From Didymodactylos carnosus (taxonomy: Eukaryota > Rotifera > Eurotatoria > Philodinida > Philodinidae), in NCBI GenBank assembly GCA_905250885.1, contig CAJNOQ010001524.1, positions 1 through 30,678 of the forward strand: DNA of 30,678 nt, in the 5' to 3' direction. How positions within the stretch are numbered: position 1 is the first letter of the stretch; the number at the start of each line of letters is the position of its first letter. Under the pieces are notes generated by a model that saw only the letters and a program-made list of their open reading frames with translations, was not told where the DNA came from and searched no databases. Of the stretch, positions 1 to 10,637 are shown piece by piece. A program made the translations under genes and the position numbers.

Positions 1-203
1 TCATAGTCGCCTTTCAATTTCTATTGACAAGAATTCAGTGAAAATTGAAATTTTAATTTCTACTGTAACATACATATCTGGATTTTATCATCCGTGTTAA
101 ACATCTCATCCCTTTCTTTTCCTCGGTATATAAACTTATTTACAAAGTACGACGTACAAAAGACGTTGACGCTCTCTGCTACATTTAGCTTTTATCTCAT
201 TGA

Positions 204-1132
204 TAGGACTGTGAAAGTTGCCGTTACGTTGATTTAACGCTAACTGGCAACACAGTTACTGTTGTTTTAACAGTAACTGTCTTTTCAGTTACCGTTGAAA
301 TAACGGTAACTATCAGTTAGTTAACTTTGTGGTAACTATTTCTTAATTATGGCAGAAATATCCAGGCAGCGGCTTAAAATGGCTTCCAAAATCGTTAGTT
401 TTCCACTAAAACTGTTGAAACTTTCATAAATGACATGATTTTGATTGACACACACGTGCCAGTCGACCAAACTAATCGAAATTATATAACTTCCATGTTT
501 TGTAACTGCGGTTTTTAAGGTCTCTGGAGACCTCAGCATCTACGGCCAGCTTGAGAAATGTTTTTGTTTTCATCGACGAAATTAGACTACAAGACCACGC
601 CATTTATGAAAGTTTCAACAGTTTTAGTGGAAACTAACGATTTTGGAAGTAGTGGCGTAACCAGGAATCCGTGGGTGGTAGGGCAGTGCCCCACGACCAT
701 TAAAAAAATCCATCTACGATAGTTTAAATTTTTTCCACAACTGAAATACAGTTGCTCAATTTTCACTTTCTTAAGAGAAAGACAATCCACTGTATCTACA
801 CTTTTATTAAGTGGAATTATGTGAACAAAAGAGAAAAACAAAATGAAATAAATAAACAAATAATAGTTATTTCAACATTATTCGACAAAAATCTTGTGGA
901 AATAATTATTTTTTGTTTCTTCCGGTGACCGGGCAAAGACTGCCGGTGGACCGGCGGCTCCGGGTCTAGCCCACCCCTGGTTACGCCACTATTTGGGAGC
1001 CATTTTAAGCGCTGCCTGGATATTTCTGCCATACTTTCACTGCCATAAAAAATAGTTACCGCTAAGTTGACTAACTGATAGTTACCGTTGTCGATAACGG
1101 CCGAAGAAGTAACGGTAACTTTTACAGTCCTA
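204..1132. mobile_element. hAT-like non-autonomous inverted-repeat transposon (outer element)
   Basis: The ends are inverted repeats: TAGGACTGTGAAAGTTGCCG on the left, and TAGGACTGTAAAAGTTACCG when the right end is read on the - strand. The arms (about 204-437 and 603-1132) share long blocks, including a segment around CAGGCAGC and many AACGGTAAC-type motifs. The flanks carry an 8-bp target duplication with one mismatch, ctcattga (196-203) and gtcattga (1133-1140), as expected for hAT transposase. Removing the element rejoins ART-like coding text on both sides. No transposase ORF is present. Without the nested element it would be about 579 bp. Short ORFs here are chance. Confidence 0.82.
650..991. 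mobile_element. nested hAT-like MITE, 342 bp
   Basis: The terminal inverted repeat TAGTGGCGTAACCAGG opens the element, and its reverse complement closes it. An 8-bp target duplication flanks it: tttggaag (642-649) and tttgggag (992-999), one mismatch. It lies in the right arm of the outer 204-1132 element. The left arm of that element supplies the empty-site sequence (aaaatggcttccaaaatcg, reverse orientation), which matches the joined flanks exactly. The second insertion is therefore younger than the first. The interior has a palindromic GGGGCAGTGCCCC-like segment and GC-richer ends. No coding capacity. Confidence 0.88.
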
Positions 1133-1869
1133 GTCATTGACTTGAGAAGACAATTAGTCGATGAAAATTTAAGATTAAAAGGTCAACAACTCACTCTAGA
1201 TCAACCGGTTATTAAACTTTATCGAGAAATCAAGTTGAATATTGATGAAATTCAAACATGAGAGAAGTATGTAAATAGTCTGATATCTACAAATAAAGTT
1301 TTGTCAGTCAGGTGATGGAAAACGGAAGCAACACAGTTTGCTTTGAAATCAGCATATCGAGAAAACGTTGTAACAGCAGTCATTGAAATTGATGTTGATC
1401 TTGACTGATAATATGCGATGATATTAGTCGACTAAGTAAATATTACGAAGAAGCAGAGGTATTGTTCGATCTAAATTCATTATTTAAAATTCAGCGTGTT
1501 TCTTATAATCAAAATAAGAATTTGCACGCGGTTCAAATGGTAAACACGCAGAAGCAGCGATTATGGCTTGAAAATATCTTGACTGCCTGTCAGAGAGAAT
1601 TGAGAGAAACGAGTGTTATGCTATTTTTTGATTGTCTTGTTGCTCACGTAGGACATTATACGAAATCAGAAGTATATTTCAAAAATATTATTAAAAGATT
1701 TATCATCGGATCATTCAGATTTGCCGGGTGTCTACTTATTTAGGATAAGCTTATTATTTTCAAGAAAATTATGATGATTATGATGCTTTACTGTATTGCA
1801 TGCATGCTTAGACATTACAAACGCACCAACATTTACCAAATAGTTGTCCTGCAGTAGCCAGATGTTTAC

Positions 1870-2219
1870 ATTAGAAATCGAGTTGTTAGTAACTACTTAC
1901 ATGCACTTAACATTAACCTGTGAAGAACTGTGACCTAAGCGAAAAATATCGTCCAAAGACCTAGAAGTTGACAAAGTATTTTTCGCCGGAGCTAGCACTC
2001 CACCCACATAGAATACAAATGGAACTCTAGGACCAAATCGCAGCGTAACGTGTGCATGAAAAAATGTAGTGAAGCAAGATTTAACTAACCAGAATCTTAA
2101 CTGATGAAAATAGCCTAGAAATCAGTTTAATTTTAAGTGCATGTAAGTAATTACTAACAATTCGATTTCTAGTCTATTTTCACCAGTTAAGATTCTGGTT
2201 AGTTAAATCTCACTGTTTT
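1870..2219. mobile_element. 350-bp non-autonomous element with interleaved inverted repeats, in the TPR part of the pseudogene
   Basis: The 8-bp sequence atgtttac occurs at 1862-1869 and again at 2220-2227, flanking a segment that interrupts TPR-like coding text. Inside are two inverted-repeat pairs: 1871-1910 with 2133-2171 (about 40 bp, a few mismatches), and 2077-2123 with 2164-2210 (47 bp, few mismatches). The first pair's right copy lies inside the loop of the second pair. Classical matching terminal repeats are not evident at the exact ends, so the superfamily is uncertain; the 8-bp duplication suits hAT. No ORF of note. Confidence 0.65.
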
Positions 2220-2760
2220 ATGTTTACTGTATCACGTGTGTCTATTAAAAACAATTAGAACACGTCATAGCGTCACAGTATTCCACTCAAGCACTAAAAA
2301 TAAGAGAAAAAACATTGACAAATGCACACGAGTCAGTTGCCGATAGTTCAGATTCGATAGATACCATATTTCTAAGTAAAACTGAGTACGATCGTGCGCT
2401 ACGTTACGTCAGATGAGCTCTAAATATACAAAAAAAGTTGTTGACCTTGAATATTTAGCTATCGTGAGAACATTAAATAATCCAAGATGTGACTATGATG
2501 CTAAAAAAAGACTGTAAGAGCTCTGAAATACTATTTGAAAGTTGTCTGTAGAAGAGAAAACTGGCATCCGAACGTTGACAAATCATAACGAATTATGCTA
2601 ATATTAGTGGAGTTTACTCGAATTTTAACGAATACACGAAAGCACTAGATTATTTGATAAAAGCATACGATATAGAAAAGCAGAAATAACCATCGGCACA
2701 TCCTCATATACAAGCTGTTCTTACAAAATTAAGAACATTACAAAATCTAGTAGAAGAATC

Positions 2761-2867
2761 CCCTAGTGAATGTACTTGCATGCAAGTACTTGGCCAAGTA
2801 AACTCGCAAGTTTGTCCAACGTTCTTGCGTTTTTTTGCAAGCGAACCAAGTGCTTGAATTACTAGGG
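2761..2867. mobile_element. 107-bp mini-MITE with CCCTAGT termini
   Basis: It starts CCCTAGTGAATGTACTTGC, and the other end read on the - strand starts CCCTAGTAATTCAAGCACTT, so the ends form an imperfect inverted repeat. The interior holds the palindrome TACTTGCATGCAAGTA and further Cys-codon-like CTTGC/GCAAG alternation that folds on itself. It lies just after the last TPR-like text of the pseudogene. I could not identify a clean target duplication, so the exact ends and family are open. Confidence 0.5.
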
Positions 2868-3851
2868 TCTGGTTCCTCTGGAGAAATAATCGTTGAAAAT
2901 TGTTTTTAACTTTTCATCGTTCAAGTGAAGGAAAGGTAGTGATGATACGTATACGTCGTGCCATACAACGTCTTATTATCTATTTGCCAACTGTCAGTTG
3001 TTTTTGACAGTTGTCTAATAAAAACTGTTATGAATTCGAAAGGTTGAACTTTCGGAAAAACAGAATTAATTAAAATAAATCCTAATTCAATTCATCTTAA
3101 GAATAAGAAGCATTCGTTTGATCCGACAGCATGAGTGCTGAGGAAAGTGTGCACGAATAAATCCTCTTTGCTTGATAAAGGTTTCTCAAACGTCTCAGAC
3201 AATAAAAATAGATGGAAAAACTGTTACATATTATTTCAACGATCAGTCCTCATTTGGTTAGCAAACCTCTTTTTGCAGCACGCAATGTTACTCCTATGAA
3301 AGTAGTCTATGCATATACAAGTCTATAGCATCTAATAATTTTTTCTCTTCTCCGAGTTTCGCCTCTATATCGCGAAAAGACAAACAACTCTTGTTCTTCT
3401 GTAAAAGAGATTGTAAAAAAGAATACTGGGTGACGGATAAGAAATAGAAGAAAAAAGGTACAATATTTCTGTATTATGAATATTTTAATTGATTAGGAAC
3501 TTATGATAATTAATCTAAGCAGCTCTCAATAATTGCACAAATAACTTGTTGGAAAAATATGTTTATTATAATATAACAACTAAAACATGGACTAAAAAGA
3601 TTCTTTTCTTCAGATAAATAAATAAATAAGTAGTCGACTTCACAATAACAACATATTCACAATAGATGAGAGAACTGTTACTTTAATAAATATTATACAT
3701 CAAAGGAAACACAGATAAATATTAGTAAACGACACCAATGAATACATCGACAACAAAAATTATTTTCTTGTTTGTTTCCAACAAACAAGAAATAAAAAAT
3801 AAATATAAAGACTTATCATTATCGAAAAGTTAAACACATGCTATCGTTCTT
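2868..3851. other. intergenic spacer between the ART-TPR remnant and the SGSM 3' end
   Basis: No convincing gene on either strand. It is AT-rich with short homopolymers. A hairpin at about 3768-3795 (TTCTTGTTTG, seven-base spacer, CAAACAAGAA) lies just downstream of the SGSM stop and could be in its 3' UTR. An AATAAA hexamer on the - strand near 3559-3565 is a possible polyadenylation signal for SGSM, about 290 bases past the stop. Confidence 0.5.
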
Positions 3852-6800
3852 TCATTTATTATCAATCAATTTTTGCAATTCTAATATTAAATCACGAGCT
3901 ATGCGAAGTATTTCAGTAGCATCATGTCTTTCGGCCATTTCTAGAATAAAAAGTCATTTTGATAAAATATCAACAGACTGAAGCTAATTAGTAAATAATA
4001 AAGGTAACTATATATTGTTTCTCAGTTTAAAAAGGCCTGTTCAGACGCCAATATTACAAATCTTCGGTTTCGATTTGACAATCGAAAAACAACCTTTTAT
4101 GTCTAAACGGCACATTACAATGATTGAGACAAGAGAACCTTGTCTATCATTCTGAACGGCTTTCGGATGAATAGACATCTACCAGTTGCGATTGTCTGTG
4201 CACTAAAACCTCTGAGAATGGATTAAGGCTATTCATCATAACAAGTCATCTAATTATCAAAAAATTATAACGAATATAAACACGTATAGGATCCGAAATG
4301 TTGTCTTTATATATTGGTCTCCTTAGGTACGTGTACAAGATACATACCATTAAAAAAACGTATTATATCCGTGAAATCCATTCGATTATCCAGTATGATG
4401 TCGCGATAACATTTTAACATCGCTAATGCAATAAATAGGACAAAACGTTTTGATACAAGACGTCTGGCCGATGCAATTGTTTCCCATACACGAAATATGT
4501 CATCATACACAAATTCTAAACAAAATAAACAGATTATCAACAAAGGCTTGTTCATAAAATTATCATCTATTCGTTCAATATTGGATAATAACAGAAATAG
4601 ACGTTGTATGAGTTAAGAATTTCATGGCAAATACTACTTCTGTATTCCAGACTACTTTGAAGGAAATTCAATTCTAAAGTGTTTTACAAATTTGATGCGT
4701 AGAACCCCTCTTTCAACAGAATTATACGTTAAAAACTACCTTAATTTAGTTTTGCAGTTTACTGCAAAGCTAAGTTCATGTGTTAGAATCTCTATTCGTA
4801 CAAAAATTAATTTTGTGCTTTTTGATAGTTGTAGTTTCGAATACTATAATGGAATATTTTTCCGCTGGTATTCTGACAAAATAAAGCTTATAACAAAAAC
4901 TACCTCTTTTAAAATCGAGCAAAAACCATCGATAACAAAAATAGAAATGTGTAAAATCGCCGGTACGATGAATATGTTCATATAATTCTGAGTCAAGTAT
5001 TTGTAGTAATGAACGCATATTCGCAAAATGTTCATCCATTCCCGCACCATGTGGAAAATTTGGTACTAATCTCTTCATTAAATAACAAAAACAGCTATAA
5101 GTGATCACTTCTAAACAAACAGAATAAGTATTTATAAAAGTGTAAAAAAAAGGCAAATACGATTACCTTCATCAAAAATAACTAATAACGGTGCAACAAG
5201 ATCACACATGCCCTGAATATACCCAAGTGATAAATTATTCCATACATATCTGAAACAAGATGTAAAAAGATTTAAATCAAAACTTTGTATAAGTCTTGAT
5301 ACTGTCACATACGTGCACATGATGTTTCGTAATTTTTTCAAATTATTCAAATTTGAATAGTATGTATAATTTCGATCACAACGTGCCACATCTTTATCAA
5401 TGCGATGTAAGTTCGAGGAAAATAAATCAATTATTTCTTTCGAAAAACGACCATAGTAAACCGGCGTTAATGAACCATCTAGAATAACGGAAATGTACAA
5501 TCAAACTCGAATAAATCCTCTTGGTTATTTTGTTACTGATAGGCAATCTTTTTATGACAAAATGTTGTTTAAGAAAAAAGTTGATTTTCTCGCTAAACTT
5601 ACCTGATTTTTTGTCTTGTTCTTGTAAAATATCAACCGCATCCATATAAACATCCATACTACTAGTTAAACTTGAATCCGGCGAAGATATGTGGAATTGT
5701 TGCTCACTACTACACTGATCCTGATCATCGTTATTAAGATCGTTGCCAATATTATCATCTTCATCCTTATTTTCATTGGCTTGAGTACTATCAGTGCTTA
5801 AATTGCGTTCCATCGTTAACGTTTCTGAACCATCATTACTACCGGAACGTGTTTCAATGACGTTGTATGGCGATGCACGATCGATGACAGATTGTGTACG
5901 TGTAGTAGCAATTAGAGTTGAATTTGCAATGATTGGTTGATTTTCACATAATGGTGTAGTCTGACGACTAGATTCTCCTTCGGTGGGTAAGACAACACTA
6001 TGAACTGTGCAGTCCTAAAATAGTCCGAATTATCCATTAATGCTAAACAAAAAAAAGGTGAAGTTTTTGTTACCTCAAAAAAGACATCATTTGAAAAACT
6101 AGAATCTTTTCGTACTAATAACGTTTTATCACTCGCCGGAGGTACAGTACTAACGACAGGTACGATTATTGTATCATTTGGTTCTAAACTTGAACTGATT
6201 AATCGGGCTCCTTTATCTCCATACAGTTCACGATCAAGTCGACGAACAATTTCTAAAAATCCGTAGAAAAAAAGATCATGATTATTTTTCTCTTTATACG
6301 ATAAAAACATTACCTTCCGCGTCACGCCAGTCTATTAGAAGTTGTTTATAATTTTCAGCTGTTGTACGATCAATATCTTCACACTCTTCAATTGTTGATT
6401 CAAATGAGTAATGCATCATCAGAAAAGGCCATACCTAAGTTAAACACAATTAAAATAGTATATAGCATACTTGGAGAGAATTAGTAAGGAAATTAGAGAA
6501 ATTTTATTTTCGCTTTTAGCAAAATCCATACTGCTAATTGGTATTGTTGGCTGAGTTAGCAGAGTTATCAATGCTGGTATACCTGTTTTCGAATAGATGG
6601 TGCACATCCGCCATAATATATTCTTCGATAGATTTCTCTTTTGTCAATTGAAAGATGTTGAATTCGTCTATCAATAAATAACTCTGTCCACGCTTCAACA
6701 GACAACGATACGTCTTGTTCCCCATCACTTAAATTTGTTCCTGGATAAATTAACGCTGCTAAATGCGTGCGAACAGTTTTTAAATGTCTACAATATGCAA

Positions 6801-9800
6801 TCCAGCCATAAAATGCTCGTGATAATATCTGTCGACGCATTGTATCACATAATGAAGCAATTGACGTTCTGAAAAAATGAAAAATGTGATATTAGAATGA
6901 AAATAGTATTAGTCATGTTTAGAATAATGATTAAACCTGTTCAGACGCCAATGTTACAAATCTTCGGTTTCGATTTGACAATCGAAAAACAACCTTTTAT
7001 GTCTAAACGGCACATTACAATGATTGAGACAAGAGAACCTTGTCTATCATTCTGAACGGCTTTCGGATGAATAGACATCTACCAGTTGCGATTGTCTGTG
7101 CACTAAAACCTCTGAGAATGGATTAAGGCTATTCATCATAACAAGTCATCTAATTATCAACAACTTCTAACAATTTCTCATTTTGACAAACAAAAAACGT
7201 CTAACTACCTGACAGATACACTTTTATGTATTCCAGATGCACATTGTGTTGAATAAACAGATGATGATGCAAACGATTCTGTTAAGGATGGTGAATTCGT
7301 CGTTGGTGGTGGTGACGTTTGTGAAACGGAAGAACCAGATGATGGTGAAGATAACGTAGTGTTTGCTAAAGAAACTAAATACACGTTAGTTTTGACTATT
7401 TATTTCATTGATTCCTTACTAGATGGTAATGACGAATTTTGAGACGATAATGATAGAGATGTCGGCCATTGCCAATGTTTAGCCTTGACTATATCGCCTA
7501 AAACAGATCGTTTCATATTTTACAAGACAAACGGTAATACTAAAAGTAAAACACGTACACGACATTTACTTGTACAATGACAACAACAACGATGCGAATG
7601 GTCGGTAGATACATACGATCTTGATAAAATACAATACGGAATACATAATCGCCTATTTCCTCCTCTTCGTCACTACTTGTGGTCGTTGATGCTGTTATTG
7701 TAGGGGATAGTTGAGATCCCTGTTGTTGTTGAACGTTACGACGATGTAATTTCGGAAATATTTTTCCTATAGAAGAAACGCGTAACCAACAAATTTAGGC
7801 ATATAATAGAATGATCAATCCATTCTTTTCCCTAATGTTTCTATTCTATTTAAGCAATCGACGCATCTTATGTTTAGTCGAACATACCTTTACCTTTTTC
7901 GAACCACAACGGTGGATCCAATTTGCCATTTGGAGCTAAACCACTTTCCAGACATGAAAGAAATGCCAGTAAATGTCCACCTTTATCTTTTATATGAAAT
8001 GGTGGATGTTGAACACCATCTTTTGCCACAAGAACGATACGGTCTCCATCCACTTCAAAGATGAAAAAGTAAGAAAAAATATAGAGTTAAATTTTTTTCT
8101 CTTAGTAGGTATTTACGATGTTGATGACAATGTAGATAAACCACATTCGACATATTAAGCGATATTGCATAATCCCAATACACACTAGAAATGGTAAATT
8201 AATCCTTTTTGAAAAATTTAAACCTTACACTATGCTTTTGAAATTCTAGATGTTCGCGTCACATACCTAGTTCGTTTTGGACTTTCACTTATTTCTGTTC
8301 CAGTACCACTATTACCATTCAGCGATGTGTATCCATTCATCAGTTGATTAGGGGTCCATTTTAGTATAACACCATTATTCGTCAAATGCAATGATAGATA
8401 ACCAGGGATAGGATCTTGTCCTTCTTTCTAAATGAAGACGAAATTCTCCTGTTATCTATACTGGAGTAGCTAAAAGCCCACTGAAACAATACATAACACA
8501 GTCAGTGTAACTATGACATATAAAACATCAGTCGATAGTCAGTCAATAATAATAATTATCATCATTCTGTGTATATACGAGGTTGAAAACAATTGTTAAA
8601 TACTACATACCGGCTGTACTAAAACATTATTTTTCCCGTAGATTAACTGTGATTTTGCATTTTGATGCAATGATTCAACGTAATCGCGTGCAGAATTTGA
8701 CGCTGGAGGTGCTGGTCGTGTTTCTTCGCTCGATGAACTAGCATGACGTTTAAGCTAGAGAAAAGTAGTCATTTTTTTTCAAAAAAAAAGAGCAGACAAA
8801 TTTTCACTCACATTCATTTGTAATCTTGGTTTCATTTTTGGTGAAAGTTTCGAACTTGGTTGCCTTGTACTATGCATTCGATGGCGTTGAACTATTTCAG
8901 CAGCTGGCGGATCGGACCAAAAATGATCGGATGTTTTCATTTTTGTAAATTCAAGCGCACATGGACCAGCTAAACAGACAAACGAAAGAAGCTCAGTTTG
9001 CTATCATTCGGCAATACTTTGAAGGAAAAGAGGAATCAAAACGAATATCGAAACTACTTTTATAAAATAATATACAAAAAAACTGCAGTTTTCCTACTTA
9101 AAATCACCTTTTCTATTGCAAAAATGCCAATATGTTGAAAGATACAAAAGATATACTACTAAGTTCATTTATTAATGAATCTCAGAGTCTCTTAGCTTGG
9201 GAAAAAAAGAAAACGAATAAAAATAGGAGAAAGGCAAAATACAAGGAACACTTATTCTTTCTTATTTTAAAAAAACAAAATAAAATTAATAGAACACATG
9301 TTTTTATGAATATTCGATTGTCCATAGCAAAAAGCTAACTCTTCAACTAATCTATGCATGAATAATACAGAACGTAATAATCTCTTTTTTTATAATGATT
9401 GTTTACGCTTGTGTTTTTACTTGCACGGGTATAAAACTACTCCTATATCTAGAATATTTGAAAATTATAAATCAAATTTCTAAAAGTTCTTAACAAAAGA
9501 CTAAAAGAATAGGTAAAAAAAGGTTTCATTCATAATAGTCAGCGTGTGAAGGTATAGAAAGTAGTGAAATTATTACCGAGAAGCGATGCAAATATTGGTC
9601 CTTGAACAGAGTCCGTGACTAATGCGAAGGGTTCATAATATTTTCTAAATAGAAAACCAAATAAGATATTATCAGAAGACGAATATTTGTCTGATTATTT
9701 ACGTACAGTCCATTTCTAACAATAAAATCAACAATTTTATGTAATGAACGATTAACAAGAGCAGTACGAATCCATAAATATCTAGTGTACCAAGCCGCTT

Positions 9801-10637
9801 TTAATGTACGACGAGTTTCTTCTACACTTGTTGTATGATGGGTTATACTCGATAATTTTCTAAATAAAGAAGCGAGTTCATACTTTCTTAACAATTATAG
9901 GAAAACACTTACTTCGAAAAACTAAAACTATCAATTTCATCCACTGTTTTAACCACTTCAGCTGCTGGTGGACATTGTTTAGCGATTTTTTGTAATAAAG
10001 CCATTGTTGTGCTTGTTTTAAATAAACCAACAGCACGACGTTTAAGTCCATGAAGCAAACAAACCTCAACGGCAGCTAAAAAGAAAACAGGACTTGAAGT
10101 CATTTTACAGCAAAATCCACGAGAGCTTACCACATAATGTTGTTACATTACAATTCTCTTCGTGAATACATTTCTTCATCACCGCTTCTTCCATCATTTG
10201 CTTGACCTAGATAAAACCGAACACATTAAGTAAGAATTAAAAATATGAAAAAACTACATTACTTCTCGTTTTAAATTCCATAGCAATTTTTCTCGAACTT
10301 CTTCTTCTAAAAAAACCAAAAGACATTATTTATAACGTTGATACAAGATTAATAGAAAACTCTGGTAATGGAAAAATCGCATCTATAGATAATCTACCTG
10401 AAAATGTAGTAGACAACTCAATATAATATCAAAAAGCTCTTCTGTACAAGATATTTTGAGTCTTAAAGTCGGAATAAATATACAAAACCTCAAAGAGTCG
10501 TTCAACACTCTGCTCATCAATCAAATTAACGTTCTCATTCTCAACAAAACCAGAGAAAATCCAGTGTCATCTGTCTACTTTAAAGGAGAATAGCTGATAA
10601 GCCCGTTTTACTTACCGTTTCGAATTGTTGAAGTCAT
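3852..10637 (-). CDS. small G protein signaling modulator (SGSM1/2 family; RUN + TBC RabGAP), 23 exons
   Basis: Exons in transcript order: 10616-10637, 10263-10306, 10131-10206, 9913-10075, 9707-9859, 9577-9644, 8812-8969, 8611-8754, 8267-8427, 8117-8184, 7888-8052, 7617-7766, 7420-7497, 7209-7374, 6583-6868, 6314-6434, 6074-6252, 5603-6014, 5313-5478, 5167-5249, 4904-5110, 4348-4515, 3852-3940. All junctions are GT...AG and keep frame; the total is 3327 nt, 1108 residues, like vertebrate SGSM1. A RUN domain covers about residues 20-175 ([29 protein letters not shown]). A conserved middle region covers about 200-410 ([38 protein letters not shown]). The TBC domain (about 600-1085) is split by a Ser/Asn/Asp-rich insert of roughly 200 residues. 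Both GAP fingers are present: IDKDVAR (Arg about 904) and YIQGM (Gln about 939). The C-end reads [17 protein letters not shown], as in SGSM. The family acts on Rab and Rap GTPases in membrane traffic and neuronal signalling. SGSM1 versus SGSM2 is not resolved. Confidence 0.95.
4036..4260. repeat. dispersed repeat copy 1 in the last SGSM intron
   Basis: About 225 bp, nearly identical (one substitution, one single-base indel) and in the same orientation as 6937-7160. It runs from CCTGTTCAGACGCCAAT to CATCTAATTATCAA. It lies in the intron 3941-4347. I see no clear terminal inverted repeat, poly(A) tail, Pol III boxes or target duplication, so it may be a MITE-like or other short interspersed element. 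It contains no ORF of note. Confidence 0.85.
5250..5312 (-). other. 63-bp in-frame, stop-free intron inside the TBC domain
   Basis: Read straight through, the frame stays open and would add 21 residues inside the TBC core, between MCT and [10 protein letters not shown]. The family has no residues there, and the segment begins gtatgtg and ends cttgtttcag. Removing it restores family spacing before the YIQGM glutamine finger. Because 63 is a multiple of three with no stop, retention would not trigger nonsense-mediated decay. Confidence 0.85.
6937..7160. repeat. dispersed repeat copy 2 in another SGSM intron
   Basis: 224 bp matching 4036-4260 in the same orientation, differing by one substitution near the start and one base of length. 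It lies in the intron 6869-7208, 2.9 kb from copy 1 and flanking exons 15-22 of the same gene. The flanks of the two copies are unrelated, so these look like two insertions or a duplicated element rather than duplication of a longer block. Confidence 0.85.
8970..9576 (-). other. longest SGSM intron without a recognised repeat
   Basis: A 607-bp intron between the exons ending and beginning around the GPCALEF segment. It is AT-rich; the only open frames are lysine/asparagine-rich low-complexity chance ORFs, for example 9132-9338 on +. I see no known element. Confidence 0.75.

Larger units (their letters stand above)
90..2760 (+). pseudogene. decayed ADP-ribosyltransferase-TPR gene (bdelloid-type), broken by transposons
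   Basis: Conceptual translation in shifting + frames gives a recognisable bdelloid-style protein. About 125-203 resembles the segment before the ART domain (reads KDVDAL). From 1141 the text continues, with an LYR-type motif near 1220, an STNKVLS-like segment near 1290 and an EAEVLFDLNSLFKI-like segment at 1450-1500, where the family has its E-x-E/EVLF motif. TPR-type helices follow at 1600-1870 (SDHSDLPG) and 2270-2740 (ALKIREKTL, KALDYL, SAHPHIQ), typical of kinesin-light-chain repeats. In-frame stops (for example near 1258 and 1312) and several frameshifts show it is dead. The longest intact piece is 1462-1743. Homology resumes across the insertions at 204-1132 and 1870-2219. In related proteins the ART domain transfers ADP-ribose from NAD to arginine, but no activity is expected here. 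The left end is uncertain. Confidence 0.8.

Noticed and set aside
817..1137. - strand ORF of 106 codons
   Set aside because: Spans the junction of two nested transposon copies; composition and position explain it as chance.
1462..1743. Intact small gene on +
   Set aside because: It is a fragment of the ART-TPR pseudogene; homology continues on both sides in other frames past stops.
4036..4260. tRNA-derived SINE
   Set aside because: No A/B box, no poly(A) or simple-repeat tail, and no target duplication seen at either copy.
7870..8158. Two overlapping + strand ORFs
   Set aside because: They are antisense to conserved SGSM exons 7888-8052 and 8117-8184, whose - frame matches the family and splices cleanly.
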